DNA of 34,761 nt from Actinomycetes bacterium (GCA_021852345.1 JAJZNL010000036.1:65179-99939); one strand, 5' to 3'. Shown: positions 8,564-16,194, counted from the first letter of the stretch. Notes: generated from the sequence alone by a model not told the origin. A program made the numbers and translations.

Positions 8564-9148
8564 ATGCAAGAGAATGTAACTATTCAAACCGATGCCTCAA
8601 AGATTGAAGCTATATTAATGGTAGCTACAGAACCAGTTTCGTCTAAAACCCTCTCTAAAGTATTGAATCTAACCGAGGACGCAGTAGACGAGGTAATAAA
8701 AAGTAGATCTTCTTTTTACTCTGATAACGGCATGGGTTTTAGGGTTGCCAAGGTTGCGGGCGGCTACAGATTTGAAACCCTCAGCGACTTAGACCAAATT
8801 GTGGTCGATTTTGTGACCCAAGACCAGCCAACCAAACTTTCTCCTGCCGCACTTGAAACATTGGCAATCGTAGCATACAGACAGCCTATCTCCAGAGCAC
8901 AGATTTCAGCTATTAGGGGAGTTAACTCAGACGGCGTTATGAAGCTGTTGATTCAGAGGGGATACGTTGAAGAAGTGGGTAGAGATGAAGGCATAGGGCA
9001 GGCAATTTTGTTTGGGACGACAAAACTATTTTTGGAAAAAATGGGCTTAAATTCCATCCATGATTTACCTGCTTTAAGCGAGTATATTCCCGATGCAACA
9101 GAGGTCGAAGCTCTTGAACAGATATTAAAACCTACATTTGATGACTGA
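8564..9148 (+). CDS. scpB: Segregation and condensation protein B
   Basis: ScpB is a dimeric winged-helix protein that binds ScpA in the Smc-ScpAB condensin. The 194 residues include two winged-helix units, with the conserved core LSPAALETLAIVAYRQPISRAQI followed by SDGVMKLLIQRGYVEEVGRDEG and an FGTTKLFLEKMGL turn. A ribosome-binding site (AAAGGA) lies just before the ATG. The gene follows scpA and overlaps rluB by 8 nt, indicating a translationally coupled scpA-scpB-rluB operon. Confidence 0.94.
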   Translation: MQENVTIQTDASKIEAILMVATEPVSSKTLSKVLNLTEDAVDEVIKSRSSFYSDNGMGFRVAKVAGGYRFETLSDLDQIVVDFVTQDQPTKLSPAALETLAIVAYRQPISRAQISAIRGVNSDGVMKLLIQRGYVEEVGRDEGIGQAILFGTTKLFLEKMGLNSIHDLPALSEYIPDATEVEALEQILKPTFDD

Positions 9149-9863
9149 GTCGGAAAATTCTGAGCGATTACAAAAAGTTCTGTCAAGGGTCGGCATCGCA
9201 AGCAGACGCCATTCCGAAGAGCTTATTAACGCTTCAAGGATAACAATAAATAGTCGCGTGGCGGTGCTTGGCGATAAAGTCGACATTACTTCCGACAAAA
9301 TATATTTAGACAATGTACTGTTAGATTTAAATCCTAATTTCGTATCTTATCTTTTAAACAAACCCGTTAAAGTCGTTTCAACCGTCACGGATCCGCAAAA
9401 ACGGAAAAAAGTCGTGGATTTTGTCCCAACGAATCCTAGGGTTTACCCGGTCGGAAGGCTAGATTATGAATCCGAGGGATTAATCATTTTAACCAACGAC
9501 GGCGATTTGGCATTTAGCATAACCCACCCGTCAAAAAAAATCTCTAAAACTTATATTACTGAAATAGACAGACCTATTTCTCTTTCTAATATTAAGAAAC
9601 TGAGGGCTGGTATTTTATTGGATGACAAAATGACATTTCCGGCAAAAGTTAGCCAAATAGGTGATCGATTTTTAAAAATTAAAATTTTCGAAGGTAGGAA
9701 TAGGCAGATTAGGCGTATGTTGGGTAGTTTGGGGTATGATGTATTACGGTTGATTCGCATTGAAATTGGGCCTATTAAAGACCCTAAATTACAACCCGGT
9801 CAATTTCGAAAGCTGGAACTTAGCGAACTTAGTGCATTGAGGCAGTCTGTTGGCTCAAAATAA
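9141..9863 (+). CDS. rluB: Pseudouridine synthase of the RsuA/RluB family
   Basis: The protein isomerises uridine to pseudouridine in rRNA; by family and neighbourhood (after scpB) the likely target is 23S rRNA. An N-terminal S4 RNA-binding domain (ERLQKVLSRVGIASRRHSEELI, about 8-55) is followed by the catalytic domain with GRLDYESEGLIILTNDG, where D108 is the catalytic aspartate, and ISKTYI and EGRNRQIRRM. At 240 residues it is typical. A TTG immediately upstream (9138) could extend it by one codon, but the ATG at 9141 is preferred. It overlaps the scpB stop by 8 nt. Confidence 0.92.
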   Translation: MTESENSERLQKVLSRVGIASRRHSEELINASRITINSRVAVLGDKVDITSDKIYLDNVLLDLNPNFVSYLLNKPVKVVSTVTDPQKRKKVVDFVPTNPRVYPVGRLDYESEGLIILTNDGDLAFSITHPSKKISKTYITEIDRPISLSNIKKLRAGILLDDKMTFPAKVSQIGDRFLKIKIFEGRNRQIRRMLGSLGYDVLRLIRIEIGPIKDPKLQPGQFRKLELSELSALRQSVGSK

Positions 9864-9925
9864 CTCAAAAGAAACTGGATAATTAGAAGCAACGAAATAA
9901 CGCTGTGTTTTGTTTATCCATTTGC

Positions 9926-9951
9926 TTGACACTAATATTGAAAAGTAAACT
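9926..9951 (+). promoter_or_regulatory. Possible promoter with perfect -35 (TTGACA)
   Basis: TTGACA at 9926-9931 is perfect, but the best -10-like hexamer, TAAACT (9946-9951), is only 14 nt away. The lipoprotein start lies about 90 nt downstream. Confidence 0.3.
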
Positions 9952-10040
9952 TTATTAAATCAACTTTACCCAAGTTTTAAATTACTGTGCACAAAGATAA
10001 TGTTCAATTTAAAATACTCTATCCAAAAAGACAGATTTAT

Positions 10041-11252
10041 ATGATTGACATTAATAGGATTCGCAGTCATTTCAAATTTGGACTACTGGCATTGGTTTCG
10101 GTTGTATTAGTCAGTTGCAGCTCGGGTAGTAAGGTTTTAAATTTATCGCCGCCAGCTAAGGCTATGACGAGTCATAGCCTTAAGATGCAAGGTGTGAGAG
10201 CGCAGGTGGGAAAGTCCGTTCCGACTACAACTATACCGGTCGGATCGCCTTTGCTCCCAAAGCAAATAAGTGTTGTTGGAAAAGCTTTGGTTCTTGGTTC
10301 CGACGGTTTAGTCAGCATTATAAATACGGCTACTAATAATATCATCGGACAAATTTTTACAGGAGCGGCTCCGCCTCAGAATCCAAATGTCATGTGTTCG
10401 GTACCATCACTAAATTTGGGACTTATCATTAGCGATACTCCAAGTGCTGCAGGAAATGCCTTAATCGGTTTCAATTATGATTCTGGTCAGATTGCCTTTA
10501 ATATGAAGCTGCCGTTTCAGCCCGTGGCTGTTGCTGCAATGTCAAATGGCTCTACTGTATTAGTTTCGGGAACACAAGGCCAACTGGCATCAGTAAACCT
10601 GACAAGCGAAACAGTTTCGGCCGAAGTCGTTCTAAATAATTCGAATCAAGCTTATATGGACGGTTTGCAAATTGCGCCTAATCAGAGGTGGGCCGTAGTG
10701 GTGGATGACGGCGGTCAAAGCGCGGGAAATATAGTATATGTTGTCAATTTGCCGAATTTACAGGTTGTAAGCTCGGTTTCGGTAGGAATCGGCTCGGGGT
10801 ATTTTTTGAATTCAATTTCCATAAGTCCAGATTCAAGCATAGCTTGGGTAGTTAACGGAGGCTATGGAGACGGACAGTTGGTTCCGGTTTCTCTTCCGCA
10901 AGCAGCAGTCGGAGGAGTTATACAAATCGGAGGAGGGCCATTAGCCGTCGCAATTACGTCAAACGGAAACACTGCTTACGTAGCCGATGGAGCTGTCGGA
11001 TATGGGAACATTGTAGTTCCAGTTGATTTGTCTTTGGGATTTTCGGCTCCGAACCGAACGGCGGGAACCCCGTATCAAATAGGCGGGGACGTCAATGCCT
11101 ATTTGAATGCCATACAGATTACGTCAAATCAGAAATATGCCTATGTGACAGACAGAGAAAACGGTTATGTATATCCGATTGATTTGGCGGCAGGTCTTGC
11201 TTCTAAACCTATCTACGTCGGACATTCACCGGTGGCAATAGTCTTAATATAG
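10041..11252 (+). CDS. Secreted lipoprotein with YVTN-type beta-propeller repeats
   Basis: From ATG 10041 the 403-residue product starts with a lipoprotein signal: basic n-region, hydrophobic LLALVSVVLVS and lipobox cysteine C26 (LVSC-SSGS). The frame is open further upstream to a GTG at 9987, but this would put 18 extra residues before the signal peptide, so the internal ATG is preferred. The mature part consists of repeated 40-50 residue blades containing VLGSDGLVSIINTATNNIIG, WVVNGGYGDGQLVPVSL, NTAYVADG and KYAYVTDRENGYVYPIDL, the YVTN/NHL-type beta-propeller pattern. It is probably anchored outside the cell membrane. The ligand is unknown. It stands alone and converges on the crotonase gene. 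Confidence 0.8.
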   Translation: MIDINRIRSHFKFGLLALVSVVLVSCSSGSKVLNLSPPAKAMTSHSLKMQGVRAQVGKSVPTTTIPVGSPLLPKQISVVGKALVLGSDGLVSIINTATNNIIGQIFTGAAPPQNPNVMCSVPSLNLGLIISDTPSAAGNALIGFNYDSGQIAFNMKLPFQPVAVAAMSNGSTVLVSGTQGQLASVNLTSETVSAEVVLNNSNQAYMDGLQIAPNQRWAVVVDDGGQSAGNIVYVVNLPNLQVVSSVSVGIGSGYFLNSISISPDSSIAWVVNGGYGDGQLVPVSLPQAAVGGVIQIGGGPLAVAITSNGNTAYVADGAVGYGNIVVPVDLSLGFSAPNRTAGTPYQIGGDVNAYLNAIQITSNQKYAYVTDRENGYVYPIDLAAGLASKPIYVGHSPVAIVLI

Positions 11253-11315
11253 CTCAGTTGGCTAATTGAAATGCCGCCTCAGTTAAAGTGTGCAAACTAC
11301 GAGCTTTGAGGATCA

Positions 11316-11331
11316 GCAATAGTGCTATTGC
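11316..11331. terminator. Symmetric hairpin between convergent genes
   Basis: GCAATA-GTGC-TATTGC is a perfect 6-bp stem (7 if the loop closes). It overlaps the stop codon of the minus-strand crotonase gene (11325-11327) and lies 63 nt after the lipoprotein stop. It has no T-run, so it is a weak bidirectional terminator candidate. Confidence 0.35.
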
Positions 11332-12149
11332 CCGGAAAATTTGGGAGTCGTACGGTTTAGGGAAGCTTCGATTCCAATGGCGGCGTCTTTGGTCGTTATT
11401 AATTGAACTTGCTGGCTGAGTTCATGTAGGAGAATCTTCTGCACTTTTTTAACTGTTTGATAGTTAAGTGTCTTCTTGGTTGCTGCAACTGCCAACGGGG
11501 CATTGTCTGCCATTTGCGTAGCGATTTCAATGCCCGTATTTAGTAGCTGGTCTTGGCTGACGATTCTATTTAAAAGGCCCATACTAAGTCCTTCTTTGGC
11601 TAATACGCGCCTTCCAGTTAAAAGCATATCCGTGGCATTTGCGTGTCCTATAAGTTTGGGCAATAAATAGGTAAGCCCAAACCCTGGATGAATCCCAAGT
11701 TTGACAAACGGGGCTGAGAATTTGGCGTTTTCCGTTCCAATTCTGTAGTCGGCGGCCAATGCCAATCCAAGTCCGGCTCCCACCGCCGCTCCTTGGATAA
11801 GGCAAACTATTGGCAAATTACAATTTATAATTCTCAGCGCCTGATAGTAAAATGCATTTGTGTCCCGTTCGAACTTTTTTACTGGTTCAATATCGGAGTC
11901 TGCAATGTCCTGGGGATCGTCAGATCCGACGCCGCCTTTGCTAAAGTCGGCACCTGCACAGAAATTTTTTCCCGTTGAAGACAAAAGTATTGCTCTTAAG
12001 TTTGAACTTTGACATGACTCAAATTGGTCGGCCAAGCTCTTTAGGAACTTTAAATCCGTATAATTATGAGGAGGCCGGTCCATTATTATGTGACCGACCT
12101 TCTCGATTAATTGAAGTTTTATATCGTCGTTATCAATACTGTTATTCAT
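11325..12149 (-). CDS. Crotonase-superfamily protein (enoyl-CoA hydratase/isomerase-like)
   Basis: This 274-residue protein has the crotonase fold: an oxyanion-hole motif SSTGKNFCAGADF, a second glycine-rich motif AAVGAGLGLALAADYRIGTENAKF, and the helix-rich C-terminus with LLTGRRVLAKEGLSMGLLNRIV. It should act on an acyl-CoA thioester. The two glutamates used by classical enoyl-CoA hydratase are both replaced: GGGCEL becomes GAGLGL and FGQPE becomes FSAPF. A standard hydratase activity is therefore doubtful, and an isomerase or other crotonase role is more likely. It lies 19 nt after rpf without a Shine-Dalgarno. A TAATAT hexamer 7 nt before the ATG suggests a separate leaderless promoter. 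Confidence 0.85.
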   Translation of the reverse strand: MNNSIDNDDIKLQLIEKVGHIIMDRPPHNYTDLKFLKSLADQFESCQSSNLRAILLSSTGKNFCAGADFSKGGVGSDDPQDIADSDIEPVKKFERDTNAFYYQALRIINCNLPIVCLIQGAAVGAGLGLALAADYRIGTENAKFSAPFVKLGIHPGFGLTYLLPKLIGHANATDMLLTGRRVLAKEGLSMGLLNRIVSQDQLLNTGIEIATQMADNAPLAVAATKKTLNYQTVKKVQKILLHELSQQVQLITTKDAAIGIEASLNRTTPKFSGQ

Positions 12150-12168
12150 ATAGGCAATATTACAACGC

Positions 12169-12717
12169 TTAGAGCCCTAGGCGAACCGAACAGACTGGCC
12201 ATTGATGCCAACCGCTGCGTTGAGCAAGTCTTTGCGCGGCTTGATCTTGTACGGCTGGTGCCGCATCTGAGGGTAGTCCCGAATATCCGAGAGACTCCCA
12301 GGTGGCCAAAGAAAATTGGTATGCACCGTAGTATCCGTTGCCCGTGTTGTCGGCGTAGTTGTCCCTTGACTCGCAGTACCTGAGTTCGGCCCAGACACCG
12401 CTTGCAGGCGCATATGCAACTGCAGCAGGCGCGCTATAGGTTACGACGGGTCGCGAAACCGGAGTAGTTACAACTGGCCTTATAGGGGCAGGTGGTTGCG
12501 TCGTAGTAGGCGTAACATCTGCAGTTAACGATATTGCACTGGTCAAATTCGAAACTTGTAGATTGTTTGCCGGGTTAATATGCTTAACACCGATATTGTC
12601 TATTTTTTTTGATGCGGTCAGTTTTGAGTGGGATTGACCAGCCCAACTGTTTAACAAAATTGCGCCCAATGCAAAAACTGCAAAGGCTATGAATGTCACA
12701 AAGCGTTGCTTTCGCAT
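12169..12717 (-). CDS. Secreted Rpf-like transglycosylase (resuscitation-promoting factor domain)
   Basis: Rpf proteins are muralytic enzymes that cleave peptidoglycan and stimulate regrowth of dormant actinobacteria. The 182 residues comprise a signal peptide (1-28, FVTFIAFAVFALGAILLNSWA), a Thr/Pro/Val-rich linker (about 30-107) and a C-terminal Rpf domain: VWAELRYCESRDNYADN...GNGYYGAYQFSLATWESLGY. E116 is the expected catalytic glutamate; C115 and C176 are placed for the family's disulfide. It is a short, single-domain form. The AAGGAGG ribosome-binding site is strong. A 348-nt untranslated stretch precedes it, reminiscent of regulated rpf leaders. Confidence 0.92.
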   Translation of the reverse strand: MRKQRFVTFIAFAVFALGAILLNSWAGQSHSKLTASKKIDNIGVKHINPANNLQVSNLTSAISLTADVTPTTTQPPAPIRPVVTTPVSRPVVTYSAPAAVAYAPASGVWAELRYCESRDNYADNTGNGYYGAYQFSLATWESLGYSGLPSDAAPAVQDQAAQRLAQRSGWHQWPVCSVRLGL

Positions 12718-13065
12718 CTTTGTGCCTCCTTGTAAGTCTCGGAAAACCGTAGGGCTTTCAGGTGTGGCTGAAAAATGCGGGTTTCGGTCTACTTAGCATT
12801 CATCTCGCGATATTTTTTCATGAAGGAAAAACAAATATCCAAACTTGCATCAAGTCATGACGAGGTGCGGACTAAAATCCCAGAGCTTTATGTTTTAAGG
12901 CTTATCTCCTTGTAAGTAGTGGCACGACCAAAGCAATCTAGCTTTATTTCAAATCCTATTTGGTTACAAATCGGATTTAGTGATAAAAACTATTCGCATT
13001 GATCACGCTAATTTCTCCCATGTATATTTTAGCATACGTAAGTTTAATCGTGCAAGTTTAGACAA
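12718..13065 (-). promoter_or_regulatory. Long rpf leader, possible structured regulatory RNA
   Basis: These 348 nt lie between surE and rpf. On the minus strand an exact 12-nt sequence, ACTTACAAGGAG, occurs twice, 180 nt apart (12726-12737 and 12906-12917). The second copy supplies the rpf ribosome-binding site. Possible stems include AATGC/GCATT around an 18-nt loop (about 12775-12806) and ACTTG/CAAGT near 12843-12855. Actinobacterial rpf genes are often preceded by the ydaO-type cyclic-di-AMP riboswitch. I could not match its conserved motifs convincingly, so this is only a candidate regulatory leader. Confidence 0.35.
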
Positions 13066-13872
13066 TTATTTCATTATCGACCGGTCCCAAACCGGCTGAA
13101 TTAAGTTATTAATGTTGGTTATTAAACCTTCGTGGCTCGAATGTTTTACGGTCTCTATGGGAGTTACCGAAGCGTATCCCGACCTCAGGGCAGCAATATC
13201 AGTCTCGTCATTATGATCAAAATCGTGGGGAGTCAGGTCCAAATTTAGTGTACTTGTGTCCGAATTTCTGTTTACGGCCTTTATCAGGCCGTAGTTTGAT
13301 AGTTTTGTAATTTTCACACCCTTTATTGCGTCAAGCGGTTTTGAAGGTACATTGAGGTTAAGGGTTATCTTCTTTTGTGCGAGATTAAATGTTCCAGCAT
13401 TGATTGCTCTTATTAACTCGCAAGTTATGGTAGCAGCGGATTCAAAGATAGGCCGTTCGTCCCATTCAGTTGATACCGCTATAGACGGTACACAAAAGTG
13501 CTGACTTGTGAGGGCTGCACCAACCGTGCCAGAATGAAGTGATGAGCGACCAACATTTAAACCGTTATTGATGCCCGAAATCACTATGTCGGGCAAAAAC
13601 TCCAAAAACCCCAAAAATCCCGCCAGCACAGTCATTGCAGGTAATGCATCAATAGAATACGCTTCAATATCTTCTAATCCTGGAATCGACACCTTGTCGT
13701 ACCTAATCGAATTGGTGTTTAGGTAGACCTGACCCACTCCAGCTCCAGCGCCGCTTGAATCTTCTTTGGGCGCAACAATCGTTACATCAAAACCATCTTT
13801 GAACAGTGCCAGAGCGAGTATTTGAATACCTTCAGCATCTATTCCGTCATCGTTTGTGATTAAAATTTTCAT
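13066..13872 (-). CDS. surE: 5'/3'-nucleotidase SurE
   Basis: SurE is a metal-dependent nucleoside monophosphatase. The 268-residue protein begins MKILITNDDGIDAEGI, providing metal ligands D8 and D9. The SSGAG loop (S39/S40) and SGINNGLNVG (N102) complete the metal site, and HSGTVGAAL follows. SurE is often about 250 residues, so the length is normal. A GGGG-containing patch lies about 8 nt before the ATG. It is upstream of rpf on the same strand but separated by a 348-nt leader, so it is probably transcribed separately. It diverges from the epimerase gene. Confidence 0.94.
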   Translation of the reverse strand: MKILITNDDGIDAEGIQILALALFKDGFDVTIVAPKEDSSGAGAGVGQVYLNTNSIRYDKVSIPGLEDIEAYSIDALPAMTVLAGFLGFLEFLPDIVISGINNGLNVGRSSLHSGTVGAALTSQHFCVPSIAVSTEWDERPIFESAATITCELIRAINAGTFNLAQKKITLNLNVPSKPLDAIKGVKITKLSNYGLIKAVNRNSDTSTLNLDLTPHDFDHNDETDIAALRSGYASVTPIETVKHSSHEGLITNINNLIQPVWDRSIMK

Positions 13873-14170
13873 TAAATTACCCCGAATTAAAGGCTTTATT
13901 TATATCCTTAATGATATCAAGCGGTTAATATAAAGTTTAGAAGATAAGTGAACCGACAGGCTTAAATTGTGGATTAAATTATGGTTAAATGATGGTAAAT
14001 TTCGGCAGCTTAACAGCAATAATTCGAGCTAAACCAAGCCGATTACTAATGAGTCCGGAATCGAATAAATTCACTGTACGGTTTGATCTTGACTTAATTG
14101 GTAGTATCGTAATTAAAACTTACCTATTAGATACACAAATAAAAAACTAAAATGTAGTTGGACAATCAAT
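13873..14170. other. Divergent promoter region of surE and the epimerase gene
   Basis: These 298 nt hold no gene. A TTGACT hexamer at 14089-14094 with TAATTA at 14110-14115 (15-nt spacer) is a possible promoter for the epimerase. GGATTAAATTATGG and GGTTAAATGATGG near 13972-13998 form a loose tandem repeat. Nothing else stands out. Confidence 0.3.
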
Positions 14171-15073
14171 ATGGCAAAAGAATTCAAGCTAAAAAACGGA
14201 GATTCTGAACTCATCGTATCCTCAGACGGGGGAGCGTTGGTTGCTTTTAACTATTTCGGATTTAATTATTTGGCTGAGAAGTTTAACGATAATTTTATAG
14301 AGAGCGGCCAGGGACAGATATTGCTTCCTTGGCCGAATCGAATTAAAGGGGGAGTTTACGAATATTTGGGTGCGCAATATCAACTTCCGATCAATGAGAT
14401 AGCCCACAATAATGCCATTCACGGGTTGCTGCGATGGGATAAGTTCTATGAAGAAAGCATCGCTGGAGATTCCTTAAAATTAAAAAGTTGTCTGGTGGCC
14501 CAACAAGGCTATCCGTTTGAGCTTGAAGTAAATTTAAGCTACAATTTGACGAGTTCGGGATTTAAAGTAACCACTGAGGTAATTAACAAGTCGCTAATGG
14601 CTGCTCCATTTGGTCTCGGGTGGCATCCTTATTTTGTAGTTTCAAATGAATTCGTAAATGATTGGCATTTGCAAATAGACGCAAATATGTATTGTGAAGT
14701 CGACATAGATTTAATTCCGACAAGTTTAGAGTCATCAGACGGTGGCGATTATGATTTTCGCAAATCAAAAAAGATTGGCAATACCGTCTTGGATACGTGC
14801 ATTGCAGGGTTTGACGGCCGAGGAATTAATGCAACTCTGTACAGTGAAGCATCAAATAGAACTTTAGAAGTTTACTCCGACGGCGCATTTAAGTATTTAA
14901 TGGTTTTCAGCGGAGATTCCCTCAAGGATGGCCTTAAACGGCGGTCAATTGCCTTAGAGCCGATGACTTGTCCAGCGAATGCATTTAATTCCAAAAACGA
15001 CTTGGTTACTATTGCTCCAAATCAAAAATTTGAGGGGTCTTGGGGTATAAATATTTCAAGCGGAAAGTCATAG
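14171..15073 (+). CDS. Aldose 1-epimerase (mutarotase) family protein
   Basis: The family interconverts alpha and beta anomers of hexoses such as galactose. The 300 residues contain the galactose-mutarotase signatures: LLPWPNRI (R57), AIHGLLRW with H84, GLGWHPYF with H152, and a C-terminal SIALEPMTCPANAF with E263 as the probable catalytic base. The substrate cannot be read from sequence, since the family also includes glucose-6-phosphate epimerases and uncharacterised members. A GH1 glycosidase and galactokinase pair lies 14 kb downstream, so a role in galactose use is possible. No good Shine-Dalgarno is seen at the ATG. Confidence 0.88.
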   Translation: MAKEFKLKNGDSELIVSSDGGALVAFNYFGFNYLAEKFNDNFIESGQGQILLPWPNRIKGGVYEYLGAQYQLPINEIAHNNAIHGLLRWDKFYEESIAGDSLKLKSCLVAQQGYPFELEVNLSYNLTSSGFKVTTEVINKSLMAAPFGLGWHPYFVVSNEFVNDWHLQIDANMYCEVDIDLIPTSLESSDGGDYDFRKSKKIGNTVLDTCIAGFDGRGINATLYSEASNRTLEVYSDGAFKYLMVFSGDSLKDGLKRRSIALEPMTCPANAFNSKNDLVTIAPNQKFEGSWGINISSGKS

Positions 15074-15443
15074 TATCTTTAGGGTTTTATGGCTTAATAA
15101 AAGTTTCAAACCCATGAATTCTGCTTGTCCCGTTTTGATTAGGAATTTAAGTTATCTAAATTCAATGAGCACTATTACGAAAACTTATTTGTGAATTTGC
15201 CTTACATGTTTGTCGATCTTCGTTTGATCATTGTCCACAGCAGTCTCAACTCAACCTTTTTGTTTGTAACATTTTTTTTGTTCACAATATTGACTTATAT
15301 AAGTTTGATATGTAACCGAAATGCAACTGGACAGCAACTTAGCGGTGCTTGAATCCGACAAGTTTTGCAAGGTATTCTCTTAAAAAGGAATTCTGCCTCA
15401 TTTTTCTGCAGTCGTATTTTTCTGCAGTCTTATCTTGTTACTG
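15074..15443. other. Intergenic region with short repeats
   Basis: No gene is evident between the epimerase and tRNA-Lys. It contains a perfect 12-bp palindrome ACTTATATAAGT (15293-15304) and a tandem pair of ATTTTTCTGCAGTC (15400-15413 and 15416-15429, period 16) just past the 3' end of the minus-strand tRNA-Lys. Confidence 0.4.
15400..15429. repeat. Two tandem copies of a 14-nt repeat
   Basis: ATTTTTCTGCAGTC occurs at 15400-15413 and 15416-15429, identical and 16 nt apart, each centred on the palindrome CTGCAG. It may be a protein-binding site or a simple duplication; the function is unknown. Confidence 0.5.
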
Positions 15444-15516
15444 TGCGCCCCCTGGGACTTGAACCCAGAACCTGCGGATTAAGAGTCCGTTGCTCTGCCA
15501 ATTGAGCTAGAGGCGC
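15444..15516 (-). tRNA. tRNA-Lys (CTT)
   Basis: The minus strand folds as a 73-nt cloverleaf. The acceptor GCGCCTC pairs with GGGGCGC (one wobble), the D-arm contains AGCTCAATTGGCAGAGC, the anticodon loop carries CTT in GGACTCTTAATCC, and the T-arm is GGGTTCAAGTCCC. The discriminator is A73. CCA is not encoded (CAG follows). Confidence 0.95.
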
Positions 15517-15555
15517 AGATGCTTGTCAAAACTTTCGCTATTAAATACTATCAAA

Positions 15556-15632
15556 TGGGGTGACCGACGGGATTTGAACCCGCGACCCCTAGGGCCACAA
15601 CCTAGTGCTCTGCCAACTGAGCTACGGTCACC
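15556..15632 (-). tRNA. tRNA-His (GTG)
   Basis: The minus strand folds as a cloverleaf with anticodon GTG (AGGTTGTGGCCCT). Counting back from U8-A9, the first G is position -1 and pairs with C73, the identity element of tRNA-His. The acceptor GTGACCG pairs with CGGTCAC, and the 3' CCA is encoded (coordinates include it). It lies 39 nt upstream of tRNA-Lys on the same strand and is probably co-transcribed. Confidence 0.95.
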
Positions 15633-15671
15633 AAATACGATGATATTCAATTTTAAATCATTTTTAGGACG

Positions 15672-15699
15672 TTGAATTTAAATTAAACTAGTATATAAA
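15672..15699 (+). promoter_or_regulatory. Promoter for tRNA-Arg
   Basis: TTGAAT (15672-15677) and TATAAA (15694-15699) are separated by 16 nt. The expected start is near 15706, about 15 nt before the mature tRNA-Arg. Confidence 0.5.
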
Positions 15700-15720
15700 A
15701 TTATAGTTTTAACTATTATT

Positions 15721-15794
15721 GCCCCTGTAGCTCAGCAGGATAGAGCAACTGACTTCTAATCAGTGTGTCGCAGGTTCGAATCCTGCCGGGGGCG
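15721..15794 (+). tRNA. tRNA-Arg (TCT)
   Basis: A 74-nt cloverleaf: acceptor GCCCCTG pairs with CGGGGGC (one wobble), the D-arm is AGCTCAGCAGGATAGAGC, the anticodon TCT sits in GACTTCTAATC, and the T-arm is CAGGTTCGAATCCTG. The discriminator is G. CCA is not encoded. Confidence 0.95.
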
Positions 15795-15931
15795 CGTCGT
15801 AGTATCTTCTATCAACGTTTAACAGAAACCTTTGATTCGTAACGCCAGATACTATACTCGTTTGCTGGTGCTGGATTTAATAACGATGTGCAATTTGAAT
15901 CCAATTTATTTTTGAATATAGATTCCATCTA

Positions 15932-16003
15932 ATGAAATGTTGCGGTTTGTTCTTTGCGAAGACTTGTCTTTGCAAAGAACCACTACTGGGCGTAAGTTAC
16001 TAA
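15932..16003 (+). CDS. Possible 23-residue Cys-rich leader peptide
   Basis: ATG at 15932 opens a 23-codon frame, MKCCGLFFAKTCLCKEPLL and five more residues (GVSY region), ending TAA at 16001-16003. Four of the residues are cysteine. The 15-bp hairpin at 15949-15980 lies entirely inside it. No ribosome-binding site is seen. It is reported because a short frame spanning a strong hairpin upstream of a translation factor resembles an attenuation leader; chance is equally plausible. Confidence 0.2.
   Translation: MKCCGLFFAKTCLCKEPLLGVSY
15949..15980. repeat. 15-bp hairpin with 2-nt loop
   Basis: GTTCTTTGCGAAGAC (15949-15963) and GTCTTTGCAAAGAAC (15966-15980) are complementary at every position except one G-T wobble, with only TT between them. 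No T-tract follows, so it is not a standard terminator. Confidence 0.85.
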
Positions 16004-16066
16004 TAATCTATTAGAATATTAGTATTACTAATTGTTGTAGATAAACAGAAGTCAATTGGAAAAGTA

Positions 16067-16080
16067 TTGTTGATCAACAA
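16067..16080. repeat. Perfect 14-bp palindrome TTGTTGATCAACAA
   Basis: This self-complementary 14-mer lies 114 nt before the prfC start codon. Its size and symmetry fit a dimeric repressor operator, but no cognate regulator is apparent in the window. Confidence 0.45.
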
Positions 16081-16194
16081 GTTCCTCATCTAGACAACAA
16101 CTACTGTTTAACGGTAAAACTACAGCGTGAGTTAAGTAAGTTATTAATTCTAAATCCAAAATATATTTTTGTATTTAAAAAGAGATGATCGCAC

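Larger units (their letters stand above)
15795..16194. other. Leader region of prfC, rich in inverted repeats
   Basis: These 400 nt between tRNA-Arg and prfC hold a 15-bp hairpin (15949-15980), an 8-bp inverted repeat TACTAATA/TATTAGTA (15998-16005/16017-16024), a 14-bp palindrome (16067-16080) and a possible 23-codon open frame (15932-16003). Together they suggest a regulatory leader, but none has been tied to a known class. Confidence 0.45.

Noticed and set aside
9987..10040. Upstream GTG start for the lipoprotein
   Set aside because: It would add 18 residues before a normal signal peptide and lipobox. ATG 10041 gives a standard lipoprotein.
12111..12383. + frames antisense to rpf
   Set aside because: Shadow frames of the rpf gene with no supporting signals.
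12718..13065. Confident ydaO (cyclic-di-AMP) riboswitch
   Set aside because: The conserved GCCGA, GGGUGAAUCC and CCCGACAGCUAACC segments could not be found on the minus strand. Kept only as a candidate leader.
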